A stretch of 27,704 nt of DNA, taken from CAYFZR01 sp046760505 [NCBI: Candidatus Hydrothermarchaeota archaeon] (GTDB lineage Archaea; CAYFZR01). The stretch is taken from the NCBI GenBank assembly GCA_046760505.1, contig JBHIEG010000024.1:1-27704 (forward strand). Direction: 5' to 3'. The translations under genes and the position numbers were made by a program. Under the pieces are notes generated by a model. It had not been told where the DNA came from. It saw nothing but the letters and a program-made list of their open reading frames with translations, and ran no database searches. Within the stretch, counting starts at the first letter, position 1. The number at the start of each line of letters is the position of its first letter. This document shows, in pieces, positions 16,782-24,094 of this stretch.

Positions 16782-16835
16782 TTATATATAGCTTTAATTT
16801 CAAAATGAAGAGTAATAAGAAGAGATTGGAGGTGA
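16782..16835 (+). promoter_or_regulatory. Strong promoter and ribosome-binding site of the repeat protein
   Basis: TTATATATA at 16782-16790 follows an A-rich BRE-like tract. Transcription would start near 16812, giving a short leader. GGAGGTGA at 16828-16835 is a full-length Shine-Dalgarno match 4 nt before ATG 16840 and is one of the strongest in the window. The combination suggests high expression of the secreted repeat protein. Confidence 0.6.
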
Positions 16836-16839
16836 AGAG

Positions 16840-17973
16840 ATGGAAAAACTGATCATCGTGCTTGTGACATTCATCATGCTACTATCTCCGATGGCAGTAA
16901 TTGCTGAAAACCAAACACAAGGCGATACTGAAAACATGGATCAACTTACGCTAGAAGATCTGGATGCAATGAGTGAAGAAGAAGTCGTAGATATGTACCT
17001 CAACGGAGAGTTAGAGGAAGATTTATTCATAAAGTATTTAGAAACACACGAACTTTCTCAGGAATCTCTGAAGAGACTTACAGAATCCGGATCCCTTCCT
17101 GAGGATGTGGTAACCGCAATGCTTGAGAATCAGAAGTTCATTCCTGGATTTTGGCACAGGCTTCTAGGACATAATCCAGTCTTAGAGGAGTTAATGGAAA
17201 CATATCAGCTGAATGACGATCAGATAAGGTATCTAGTCCAGCAGCCCCACCTACCTCCGGCTACGGTGAAAAAAATATTTGAGACTCAGAAACTGAACGA
17301 AAATCAGATAATAACAATATTGGATAACGTGGACATGAGACCTGGCATAATAGATCAAATTCTCCGAAGAAACCCATATATAGAGACGCTAGCACAAAAT
17401 CAGGTTCTTACCGAGGCAGTTATAGATAAACTTATCAATGAAGAAAAAATGCCTCCTGGAACCGTGAAAAAACTCATTGAAACCCAACATCTAACAGAGA
17501 ATAACATACAGAACTTGTTGAGTAATGACAATATAAAGTTGAATCCTGATGCGGTAGAAAAATTAGTGACAAAACAAGATCTTTCGGAGGATAACATAAA
17601 TACATTACTAAACAGTGAGAAGATAAAGATGAATCCGCACACAATAGAACTTCTCGTGGAGAATCACGAGCTTACAGACGATCAAAAGAAGGCAATAAGT
17701 GAGAAATTGACAAAGGGACAGTTAAAGAAACTCGGAGAGAAACTAACCATACAGGAGACAGGCGAGACCGGTGAGGAAGCAGGTGAGGAAGTAACTGTCG
17801 AGTCCGCTGAGGAGGTTACTAAAGGCAAGGGTAAAGGTAAAGGAAAAGGAAAGGGCGCTGAAGTAACAACCGAGACTGAAAGTCCAGAAGAAGGAACTGG
17901 GGAAGAAGTGACCAAAGGAAAAGCTAAAGGCAAGGAAAAAGGAAGAAATAACAGCAAAAGTCGCAAAAAATAA
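16840..17973 (+). CDS. Secreted helical-repeat protein with Lys/Gly-rich tail
   Basis: A 377-residue exported protein not assigned to a known family. Residues 1-22 are a signal peptide ending AVIA. Residues ~73-302 are built of alpha-helical repeats of about 28 residues (73-100, 125-152, 191-218; 30 residues at 219-248 and 249-278; 38 at 153-190 with an insertion). The shared pattern is a polar start, I--LL, then L/M-x-P--TV--LIE-Q-L. This resembles variant leucine-rich (LRV) or solenoid repeats. Residues ~305-377 are low complexity: Thr/Glu-rich segments, then KGKGKGKGKGKG (328-339), another TE-rich stretch and a basic KAKGKEKG end. There is no C-terminal membrane anchor. It has a strong promoter and Shine-Dalgarno. 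Binding to anionic surfaces or nucleic acids through the tail is speculation. Confidence 0.8.
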   Translation: MEKLIIVLVTFIMLLSPMAVIAENQTQGDTENMDQLTLEDLDAMSEEEVVDMYLNGELEEDLFIKYLETHELSQESLKRLTESGSLPEDVVTAMLENQKFIPGFWHRLLGHNPVLEELMETYQLNDDQIRYLVQQPHLPPATVKKIFETQKLNENQIITILDNVDMRPGIIDQILRRNPYIETLAQNQVLTEAVIDKLINEEKMPPGTVKKLIETQHLTENNIQNLLSNDNIKLNPDAVEKLVTKQDLSEDNINTLLNSEKIKMNPHTIELLVENHELTDDQKKAISEKLTKGQLKKLGEKLTIQETGETGEEAGEEVTVESAEEVTKGKGKGKGKGKGAEVTTETESPEEGTGEEVTKGKAKGKEKGRNNSKSRKK

Positions 17974-18019
17974 CCTCTTTAATTTATTTTATGGAGATTT
18001 ATTTTACAGAAAGTATTAC

Positions 18020-18025
18020 AGGAGG
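18020..18025 (+). promoter_or_regulatory. Ribosome-binding site that decides a TTG start
   Basis: AGGAGG here is 1 nt from an in-frame ATG (18027), too close to work, but 7 nt from TTG 18033. The same AGGAGG-7-TTG geometry is used by trpS in this window, which supports TTG 18033 as the start of the next gene. Confidence 0.6.
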
Positions 18026-18032
18026 AATGCGA

Positions 18033-18242
18033 TTGTTTAACCCGCTAAAACGTTTGTTTAATAATAATGATAAAGGTTCTGAAAACATTGATCACTGGGT
18101 TAAAGAGGTCTGGAACGCTTATACGGTCGTCCAAAGAAGATTTGCACTTGGTGAAATAAGCGAAGAAGATTACAACGAATCTTTGGAAAAGATTTATTCA
18201 GAACTGGAAAAGATAGAGAAGATTGTGAATAAAAAATATTAG
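18033..18242 (+). CDS. Small SHOCT-like helical protein
   Basis: A 69-residue protein from TTG 18033; ATGs at 17991 and 18027 are in frame but badly placed relative to the AGGAGG. It begins MFNPLKRLFNNND, an amphipathic basic start, and the second half (RFALGEISEEDYNESLEKIY) resembles the SHOCT motif, short C-terminal helices that pack against other proteins or form oligomers. It has no cysteines, signal peptide or membrane helix. It is separated from the repeat protein by about 60 nt on the same strand and may be read through from it. It converges with the kinase gene at 18264. The SHOCT match is by eye only. Confidence 0.65.
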   Translation: MFNPLKRLFNNNDKGSENIDHWVKEVWNAYTVVQRRFALGEISEEDYNESLEKIYSELEKIEKIVNKKY

Positions 18243-18263
18243 TTTATGGTTTTCTTACACCTC

Positions 18264-18791
18264 CTATTTTTTGAATCTCTCTTTTATGAAAGCCAGAATT
18301 TTTTCTGCAGATTCCTCGATACTCAATTTATCCGATTCTAAAATTAAATCAGGGTTTATTGGCTCTTCGTAGGGTACATTTATACCTGGAACTTTCCCTT
18401 CCCTGATTTTTTTGGTGTAAATATCTTTAGGTGATATTTTATCGTCTCTAATTATTTCTCGCTGGATACAGATCTCTAATGGACATCTGACATAGACCTC
18501 TGCAAAGTTGTCTATCAGTTGCCTCGCTTCTTCTCTCCATATTCTTCTGTTCCCGGTAGCATCTATGATAACATTTAAGCCCTCATCTGTGAGAAGTTTG
18601 GCCATGTATACGAGGGATCTATAGACAATATTTCTCTCTTCTTCTGTATAGGTTGGTCTAGGTGTTACAAACTTCCTTATCTCGTCTAATCTGAGTATTC
18701 TTATGTCTTTCTTCTTCTTTATAACTTCATAGGCAATTGAGGACTTGCCACTTCCAGGAAGTCCTGTTATCCATAATGCAAAGCCTTTCAT
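18264..18791 (-). CDS. CysC-like kinase (adenylylsulfate kinase family)
   Basis: A 175-residue P-loop kinase. GLPGSGKSS (10-18) is the Walker A motif, and EVYVRCPLEICIQRE, KKIREGKVPGINVPYEEP and NPDLILES are hallmarks of the APS-kinase family (ATP + adenylylsulfate to PAPS). However, the usual LDGD motif reads LRLDEIRK, and the middle IIDATGNRRIWREEAR resembles related small-molecule kinases, so the true substrate may not be APS. Its start overlaps the stop of the APH-like kinase by 4 nt (ATGA). That partnership recalls bacterial proteins in which an APH domain is fused to a P-loop kinase. No sulfate-assimilation gene is nearby. Confidence 0.85.
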   Translation of the reverse strand: MKGFALWITGLPGSGKSSIAYEVIKKKKDIRILRLDEIRKFVTPRPTYTEEERNIVYRSLVYMAKLLTDEGLNVIIDATGNRRIWREEARQLIDNFAEVYVRCPLEICIQREIIRDDKISPKDIYTKKIREGKVPGINVPYEEPINPDLILESDKLSIEESAEKILAFIKERFKK

Positions 18792-19873
18792 CTCTTGATA
18801 TAAGAATTAATTTCCTTTATTGAAAATTCTTCTGAATCTAGAACTCCATGCACGAAGTTGAATAATTTTCTTCTGTGCTCTTCAGTTATATCTGGATAGA
18901 ATATTGGACTTGCAACAACCACTCCTCTAAAGGCATAGAAAGGAGCAACTACCGAGAATATTTCATGATCTCCAGTAAGTTCAATGTAATAATCATAGAA
19001 GAGGCTTAAAAGTTTCTCATATGGATTTTTCAGTTTACCATGGGTAGTGATAGAATAGAAGATGTAATTGGTAGTAAAAGCAGTTATATCATCCGCTGCA
19101 TCTCCGTATTCCCCCCTACTCCTATCTAAAATCGTGAACTCCCTATCAGATGTAAACCATATGTTACCCGGATGAAAATCACCGTGAATCCTGCACAGTC
19201 TTTTGTACTTTGGTTTTAATTTTGCCCTCCATTCTATGCATTTCTTTTCAATTTCTGCCATCTCTTCATAGTTTGTAAAATCAACATCAGGATACGTATC
19301 TAAAACACCCATCAGACATTCTCCGTGCCCGATGGTATCTCTTATCTTCCTCCAGTAGAGTACCTTGGAATCGAATTTTTCTGAATGAAGCTCTGCAAGG
19401 TATTCTACCAATAGTTTAACTCTCGCTAAATCTAGATCATCAGGATATTCTTTTTTCCTAAGATTTTCAAGATCATGGAAGTAATCTTTCCCTTTGGCCT
19501 CTTCCATAAGCAAGAAAAACTCTTTTGCCTTGCCTATAGATATTATTTCGTCTTCTGCAATTCCTCCTACGTCTATAGCCTTTATATGCCTTGGAATCTT
19601 GTTGAAAGTATCATTCTGCCATAGTAAAACTTGCGCCCTGTCGCTGAAGTGGTCATGTCCTAAACCTATGCCACCCTCCAAAATCTTTGCTACCAGTTTT
19701 TCCCTTTTACCTCCTCTGTTAAAATCTATTAAAAAGCCAGATCCATGGCAACCTGCGCCCAGTGGGATTATTTCATTGATTGATATATCTTCTCCGAATA
19801 AATCTTTTAGATATTTTCTCATAGGTTCCTTTGATAAAATAAATTCTGATAGAATAAATTCTTCTGAGGGCAT
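18788..19873 (-). CDS. Aminoglycoside-phosphotransferase-like (APH) small-molecule kinase
   Basis: A protein-kinase-fold phosphotransferase (361 residues from ATG 19873). The nucleotide loop GAGCHGSGFLIDF is followed by the lysine strand KLVAKIL. The catalytic loop is HGDFHPGNIWF (His230 onward), and the metal-binding segment ILDRSRGEYGDAADDI recalls the uncharacterised COG2187 group rather than true antibiotic kinases. The substrate is unknown: a sugar, polyol or amino acid is possible. I prefer ATG 19873 over ATG 19888, because a TATA box is centred 26 nt upstream of 19873 and only ~11 nt from 19888. It overlaps the CysC-like gene downstream and is divergent from the glycosyltransferase gene. 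Confidence 0.82.
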   Translation of the reverse strand: MPSEEFILSEFILSKEPMRKYLKDLFGEDISINEIIPLGAGCHGSGFLIDFNRGGKREKLVAKILEGGIGLGHDHFSDRAQVLLWQNDTFNKIPRHIKAIDVGGIAEDEIISIGKAKEFFLLMEEAKGKDYFHDLENLRKKEYPDDLDLARVKLLVEYLAELHSEKFDSKVLYWRKIRDTIGHGECLMGVLDTYPDVDFTNYEEMAEIEKKCIEWRAKLKPKYKRLCRIHGDFHPGNIWFTSDREFTILDRSRGEYGDAADDITAFTTNYIFYSITTHGKLKNPYEKLLSLFYDYYIELTGDHEIFSVVAPFYAFRGVVVASPIFYPDITEEHRRKLFNFVHGVLDSEEFSIKEINSYIKR

Positions 19874-19894
19874 AAATGAATTTCCCATTCAGAA

Positions 19895-19934
19895 TATTTA
19901 AATCATTCTGGTACTAGGACTAAATAGATATAAT
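19895..19934. promoter_or_regulatory. Back-to-back TATA boxes for the divergent genes
   Basis: TATTTAAAT at 19895-19903 (minus-strand ATTTAAATA) is centred 26 nt from ATG 19873. GATATAAT at 19927-19934 (plus strand) is centred about 25 nt from ATG 19955. Both spacings predict leaderless mRNAs for the APH-like and the glycosyltransferase genes. Confidence 0.5.
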
Positions 19935-19954
19935 TGATCCTCCCTTTTTTATGC

Positions 19955-20599
19955 ATGCTTTCCATCATAATACCCACCAAGGATGAGCCAAGAATACAGG
20001 AATTGGTAGACGAAATAAATGGAATCTTAAGTGGGGAATTTGAAATAATTGTAGTAGACAAGAGTAAGGCTACTCCAAAAATAAATGGGGCTTTTTTGAT
20101 TAAACAAAAATCAAATGGTTTGGGAAATGCTTTTTTGGAAGGTTTAAAGGAGAGCAGGGGTGAAAAAATACTCTTAATGGATGGAGACTACCAACACGAC
20201 CCCAAAGACATTCCTTTATTGCTGAGAGAAATCGAGGATAACGATATTGTTCTCGGCTCTAGATACGTAAAAGGAGGGAAGGTTATAGGATTTCCTTTTT
20301 ATAGAAAAATAATAAGCCAGGGCGCAATTTTTCTTACTAAATTATTTCTGGGACTAGATTTAAAGGATCCCATTACAGGATTCGCCTGCTTCAAGAGAGA
20401 AAAACTTGAGAACATAAAACTTAGCCCAAGGGGCTTCAAGATAGTTCTTGAGATAATCGCCAAGAACAAAGAAGCAAAGATAAAAGAGGTACCAATAACC
20501 TTTAGATCAAGAGAAGAGGGGAAGTCAAAGTTTAATTTGAAGGAAGCATTAGAATTTCTCAGATTACTGATACGCCTGAGGTTTTTGAATGAAGATTGA
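19955..20599 (+). CDS. Family 2 glycosyltransferase (dolichyl-phosphate mannose synthase-like)
   Basis: A 215-residue GT-A enzyme of the DPM1/GT2 group, expected to move a sugar from a nucleotide donor to a polyprenyl phosphate at the cytoplasmic membrane face. It begins MLSIIIPTKDEP, carries the metal-binding MDGDYQHDP (Asp76/Asp78), LGSRYVKGG, DPITGFACFKRE and a FRSREEGKSKFN end, as in DPM1-like enzymes. The usual nucleotide-binding DD-S-D after the third strand is VVDKSKATPK here. There are no membrane helices. ATG 19955 is preferred to TTG 19934 on TATA spacing. The gene overlaps the CobD-like gene by 11 nt. Confidence 0.87.
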   Translation: MLSIIIPTKDEPRIQELVDEINGILSGEFEIIVVDKSKATPKINGAFLIKQKSNGLGNAFLEGLKESRGEKILLMDGDYQHDPKDIPLLLREIEDNDIVLGSRYVKGGKVIGFPFYRKIISQGAIFLTKLFLGLDLKDPITGFACFKREKLENIKLSPRGFKIVLEIIAKNKEAKIKEVPITFRSREEGKSKFNLKEALEFLRLLIRLRFLNED

Positions 20600-21701
20600 T
20601 TCTTTCGTAAAGGATGGAGTAAAGGGTTTAAAGAAGGCTATTCATGGAGGAGATGTCTGGGATTATTATAAGAAAAACTTAATCGACTTCAGTTCTAATA
20701 TAAATCCACTTGGCCCCTCTAAAAAGGCATTGGAAAAAATAAAAGAATCTTTATGGAAGTGTGCCTATTATCCCGACTTAGAATCAAGAGAATTGAAGAG
20801 TGCACTCGCAGATTATACGAATATGGGATATGAGAATATTACGGTTGGAAATGGAGGTACGGAGCTAATAAAAAATTTTCTAGAGGTCTTTTTGGACAAA
20901 GGAAACGATGTCTTGATTTTGTCTCCAACTTTCTCAGAGTACGAGGTTTTTTCAAGACTCTATGGAGGAAATATACGTTATCTATTTGCAAGAAGAGAAA
21001 ATGATTTTGAATTTAATCATGGAGAAATAATGGAAAAAATTAATGAAAATACGAGGGTAATATTTATTTGCAATCCAAATAATCCCACGGGAAAGTCTCT
21101 TGGAGAAAAAGATCTTTTAAAAATAATTGAGGAGTCATATCGAAATGATACGTTTGTATTTTTAGATGAAGCATACATAGACTTTACAGAGATGAAGAGT
21201 TTTTGCAGTAAGGTTGGAGACTTTGAGAATCTCTTTATACTAAGATCTCTCACCAAGTTTTTTTCTATTCCAGGATTGAGGATAGGATTCGGTATAGGAA
21301 ATAAAAAAGTAATGGAGTACATGGAAAAAATAAGGATGCCATGGAACACAAACATATTGGGTGAGATCGCGGCGATAGAATCAATTAAGGATAAAGAGTA
21401 CATAAAGGATACCAAAGATACTATAAAGAGAGAAAAGAATTTTTTTTATAAAGAGGTCTCGAAGATTGATAACTTAAAGATATACAGTTCTGATGCCAAC
21501 TTTTTTTTAATAGATCTGAGAGAAAGCGGTATTAATGCGAGAGAAATGAAGAATGCCTTAATAAAGAAAGGTATGTTGATAAGGGACTGCAGTTCTTTTA
21601 GAGGTTTGGATGATTATTTTATTAGAATTGGAATCAGAACAAGGGAAGAAAATTTAAAATTGATTGAAGAGATGCGCAGTATTTTGGAATCGATTGGATA
21701 G
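20589..21701 (+). CDS. cobD: L-threonine-O-3-phosphate decarboxylase (CobD-type)
   Basis: A PLP-dependent fold-type I enzyme of 370 residues, between histidinol-phosphate aminotransferase and CobD. The N-terminal HGGDVWDYYKKNLIDFSSNI, followed by NPLGPS, is the mark of CobD, which decarboxylates threonine phosphate to aminopropanol phosphate for the cobamide nucleotide loop. The PLP lysine is Lys223 in SLTKFFSIPGLRIGFG, and the C-terminal FIRIGIRTREEN anchors the substrate phosphate. It lacks the extra C-terminal kinase domain that, as I recall, is fused to the Methanosarcina homologue, so threonine must be phosphorylated by another protein. It overlaps the glycosyltransferase by 11 nt. HisC is the main alternative. 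Confidence 0.85.
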   Translation: MKIDSFVKDGVKGLKKAIHGGDVWDYYKKNLIDFSSNINPLGPSKKALEKIKESLWKCAYYPDLESRELKSALADYTNMGYENITVGNGGTELIKNFLEVFLDKGNDVLILSPTFSEYEVFSRLYGGNIRYLFARRENDFEFNHGEIMEKINENTRVIFICNPNNPTGKSLGEKDLLKIIEESYRNDTFVFLDEAYIDFTEMKSFCSKVGDFENLFILRSLTKFFSIPGLRIGFGIGNKKVMEYMEKIRMPWNTNILGEIAAIESIKDKEYIKDTKDTIKREKNFFYKEVSKIDNLKIYSSDANFFLIDLRESGINAREMKNALIKKGMLIRDCSSFRGLDDYFIRIGIRTREENLKLIEEMRSILESIG

Positions 21702-21873
21702 ACTTTTTACGCATAAGGATGAATCAGTGATTGAGAAAACCTTTGAAAATATGAAACAGTTTATAGTTTTAAAAAGTTTATCTGTCTTTGATTTTCAGGT
21801 ACATCTCCCCCGTGCTCTATTCCTGCATGCATGAATGTCAGATCTTTCATTCAAACTACTTTAATTTCTAAAG

Positions 21874-21880
21874 TATATAA
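21874..21880 (+). promoter_or_regulatory. TATA box of the regulator-ABC cassette
   Basis: TATATAA within AAAGTATATAAAATTT. A start site ~26 nt on, near 21903, would leave a short leader before GTG 21924. The 222-nt gap in which it lies holds no gene that I can support. Confidence 0.5.
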
Positions 21881-21923
21881 AATTTGGATGAAGAAATAGA
21901 TAACAATAACAAAAATTCGATAC

Positions 21924-22412
21924 GTGGGTTCAAGATTGAATAAAAAAGAAAAGGACATTGAAAAGAAAATCAACGATCTATATGAAAAGATAGATCGATT
22001 AGAAAAGATAATAAGGGAGATATCAAAGCCTTACGAAGACATGGTTGAATATATAGAGTACATCAAGGGCGTTTCATCCAGATATCTCAGGATTCTTGAT
22101 TTATACCTTGAACATGGTGTGATTTCACCAGAGATAATAGTTCCTGATATAAAAGACCCTATCTCAAAGGAGATAGTAAAAATTCTCTTCGAGAAAGGAG
22201 AGTTAAACATATCGGAAATAGCGAGAGAAATAAAAAAGAGAAGAGGAACTTCCTCTAGGAAAACGATAAGAGAAAAGTTGCTAGAACTAAAGGTTAGAGA
22301 TGTGGTAAAAGAAGTGGAATCGAAAAAAGGAAAGATATACAAGATCTCTGATCACCTGATCACTGAGTGGTTAGAAATGCTCGGAATTTTGAAGGAAGGT
22401 GACCATAAGTGA
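21924..22412 (+). CDS. Winged-helix regulator with N-terminal coiled coil
   Basis: A 162-residue putative transcription regulator. Residues ~5-38 are a charged coiled coil (KKEKDIEKKINDLYEKIDRL). A linker with VSSRYLRILDLYLE follows. Residues ~85-160 form a winged helix: KGELNISEIAREIKKRRGTS, then SRKTIREKLLEL as recognition helix, and a wing (VESKKGKIYKISDHL). The start is GTG 21924 or TTG 21936; neither has a good Shine-Dalgarno. Its stop overlaps the next start as GTGA, so it is the first gene of the CARDB-FtsX-ATPase operon and probably its local regulator. A mutated copy of its 3' end lies beyond the operon at 25911. Confidence 0.8.
   Translation: MGSRLNKKEKDIEKKINDLYEKIDRLEKIIREISKPYEDMVEYIEYIKGVSSRYLRILDLYLEHGVISPEIIVPDIKDPISKEIVKILFEKGELNISEIAREIKKRRGTSSRKTIREKLLELKVRDVVKEVESKKGKIYKISDHLITEWLEMLGILKEGDHK
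22350..22405 (+). repeat. Direct repeat copy A (3' end of the regulator gene)
   Basis: These 56 bases encode DHLITEWLEMLGILKEGDH of the regulator. They match 25911-25966 at about 50 of 56 positions with no gap, in the same orientation, 3.5 kb away on the other side of the ABC genes. Confidence 0.85.
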
Positions 22413-24094
22413 GCATAATAATAGAGGCGATCCGGATGAAAAAATTTAGTTTAATGAGAAAAATAGAAAAAAATTGTAAAGTAAGAGATATAGGAATAAA
22501 CTACATGGGGGCAAATAGGATAGAACATAGGATATATTTATTGACATTTCTCTCAATCCTTTTTATCTTTCTGCTTTCCAATAACGCCCTAGCCCAGCGT
22601 TGTTGTCTCTCCGATGAGTTTATTAACTATGGAGAGTTTGAGACTGGATCCTTATATATAGATTTGGTAAAAACCGAAGGAAAGCTTCTTCCAGGCATGG
22701 TGAATGCCGAGATACATGTTTGGATTGGGAATAGGGGAGAAAATACTTTAGAAGATTTGAGAGTATATCTTTCTCCAGAATTCCCTTTCACTGCATATAA
22801 GCCTACTGTTAATTATTTAGGAGATGTTGGCACCTTTGGATCTGTTAAGGCAACTTTCTATCTAAACATAGATCCAAATGCACTGGAAGATACATACGAT
22901 ATCCCTATCTACGCTGAATACAAAATAAAAAAGGATGAAATAAGCAAAAAAGAAGGAAGAGTGGAAAAACATATCGATAGAGGAACCATTAAACTAAAAG
23001 TTTATGGTTTTTCCTTTTTGAATTTAGAAGAGGCAAGGACAAAGCCTAATCCCGTACTTCCTGAGGAAGGATTTCTGTTGTTTATGAAATTAAAGAACGA
23101 AGGAAGCAAACCAATTTATGACATCAAGGGGGAAGTAAAATCCGAAATACTGGCATCTACATCTCATTTTCATATAAATGCCCTCGGTATAGGTGAAGAC
23201 AAAGAAATAATATTGAATCTCACCACAAAAGATGTATCTCCGGGCGTAAACAACATTCAAATAAATTTATACTATCAAGACTTGGAGTACGAGAATCTCT
23301 CAACGACTCGATATATACCTGTTTACGTAGAGGCAAAGACCATAGATGTTGAGATCCTAGACGTCAATGCAATAGGCATAAATCCGGGAGAGAGCGGCTC
23401 CATAAATTTTGTTATCAGAAATATCGGAGAAGAAGATCTTCATAATTTCAAACTTGTTGCTAACTTATACAGTCCCATAGCCAGTGTTTACGGGAATGAA
23501 ATGTTTCTGGGAAATTTGAAAAGAGGTTCCGTGAAAAACTTTTCCTTTCCAATTTCCGTTGATAGAAAAGCAGAATCCAAGTTATACACGATACCCTTCA
23601 CCTTCAAATATAGAGATTCCTTGGACAAGGAACATTCAAAAAACATAAGCATAGGAATTCAAGTGAGAGGGATACCAGAGATAGCCATAGGTACAACGGA
23701 CACAGATCCTACAAGAATAATTGCAAAATCTCCCTTTACGTTGAGCGTAGAGCTAGAAAATGTAGGAACAGGAGAAGCAAGATCTGTGCATGTTACATTA
23801 AAAGCAGATGAATTTTTAGGAGAAAAAGAGAGTTACATAGGATCTTTAGATCCTGATGATACTGGAACAGCTATATTTGATCTTGTAGCCCCTAAAGAAG
23901 GAGACAAACTTTATCCTGTAACAATCACCGCTGAATACTCAGATAACTATGGAAATACTTATAGAAAAATCTTTGAATTAAACATCTCTACTTATAAAAA
24001 ACCAATTTCCAAAACCCCTTTTATTGTCGGAGGTCTTTTAATAGTGGGGATACTCTATTATGCATGGAGAAGGAAGAAGCATGCGATCGAGTGA
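22409..24094 (+). CDS. Surface-exposed CARDB-type protein with C-terminal membrane anchor
   Basis: A 561-residue exported protein. A long basic N-terminus leads to a signal/anchor helix (~42-60, LTFLSILFIFLL) ending ALAQ. Three or four beta-sandwich domains of the CARDB/COG1361 (S-layer-associated) type follow, each with the NxGxxxLxxxxV pattern (IGNRGENTLEDLRVYL, LKNEGSKPIYDIKG, IRNIGEEDLHNFKL, LENVGTGEARSVHV). A C-terminal transmembrane helix (~538-553) and the tail WRRKKHAIE end the protein. The start is GTG 22409, overlapping the regulator stop, with AAGGAAGGTGA as ribosome-binding site. It overlaps the permease gene, so it is probably the extracellular adaptor or substrate-binding part of the transporter. 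Confidence 0.85.
   Translation: MSIIIEAIRMKKFSLMRKIEKNCKVRDIGINYMGANRIEHRIYLLTFLSILFIFLLSNNALAQRCCLSDEFINYGEFETGSLYIDLVKTEGKLLPGMVNAEIHVWIGNRGENTLEDLRVYLSPEFPFTAYKPTVNYLGDVGTFGSVKATFYLNIDPNALEDTYDIPIYAEYKIKKDEISKKEGRVEKHIDRGTIKLKVYGFSFLNLEEARTKPNPVLPEEGFLLFMKLKNEGSKPIYDIKGEVKSEILASTSHFHINALGIGEDKEIILNLTTKDVSPGVNNIQINLYYQDLEYENLSTTRYIPVYVEAKTIDVEILDVNAIGINPGESGSINFVIRNIGEEDLHNFKLVANLYSPIASVYGNEMFLGNLKRGSVKNFSFPISVDRKAESKLYTIPFTFKYRDSLDKEHSKNISIGIQVRGIPEIAIGTTDTDPTRIIAKSPFTLSVELENVGTGEARSVHVTLKADEFLGEKESYIGSLDPDDTGTAIFDLVAPKEGDKLYPVTITAEYSDNYGNTYRKIFELNISTYKKPISKTPFIVGGLLIVGILYYAWRRKKHAIE

Noticed and set aside
17682-17966. Long minus-strand open frame opposite the repeat protein tail
   Set aside because: It is the low-complexity complement (Pro/Leu/Ser runs) of the Lys/Gly/Glu-rich tail and has no ribosome-binding site.
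19800-19873. Short direct repeat in DNA (AATAAATTCT twice)
   Set aside because: It encodes the FILSEFILS repeat at the start of the APH-like protein and is not a separate element.
18264-19873. Reading the APH-like gene as an antibiotic resistance determinant
   Set aside because: The metal-binding segment and the CysC-like partner point to a housekeeping or unknown kinase group, and nothing nearby suggests resistance.
21727-21834. A 35-codon frame starting GTG in the gap after cobD
   Set aside because: No ribosome-binding site, no recognisable composition, and its length is expected by chance.
21702-21923. Possible small RNA (GGATGAA resembling a C box)
   Set aside because: No matching D box or guide arrangement could be found, so a C/D RNA cannot be supported.
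21921-21935. GGGTTCAAG resembling a tRNA T-arm
   Set aside because: No acceptor stem, D-loop or anticodon arm surrounds it; it is the start of the regulator gene.
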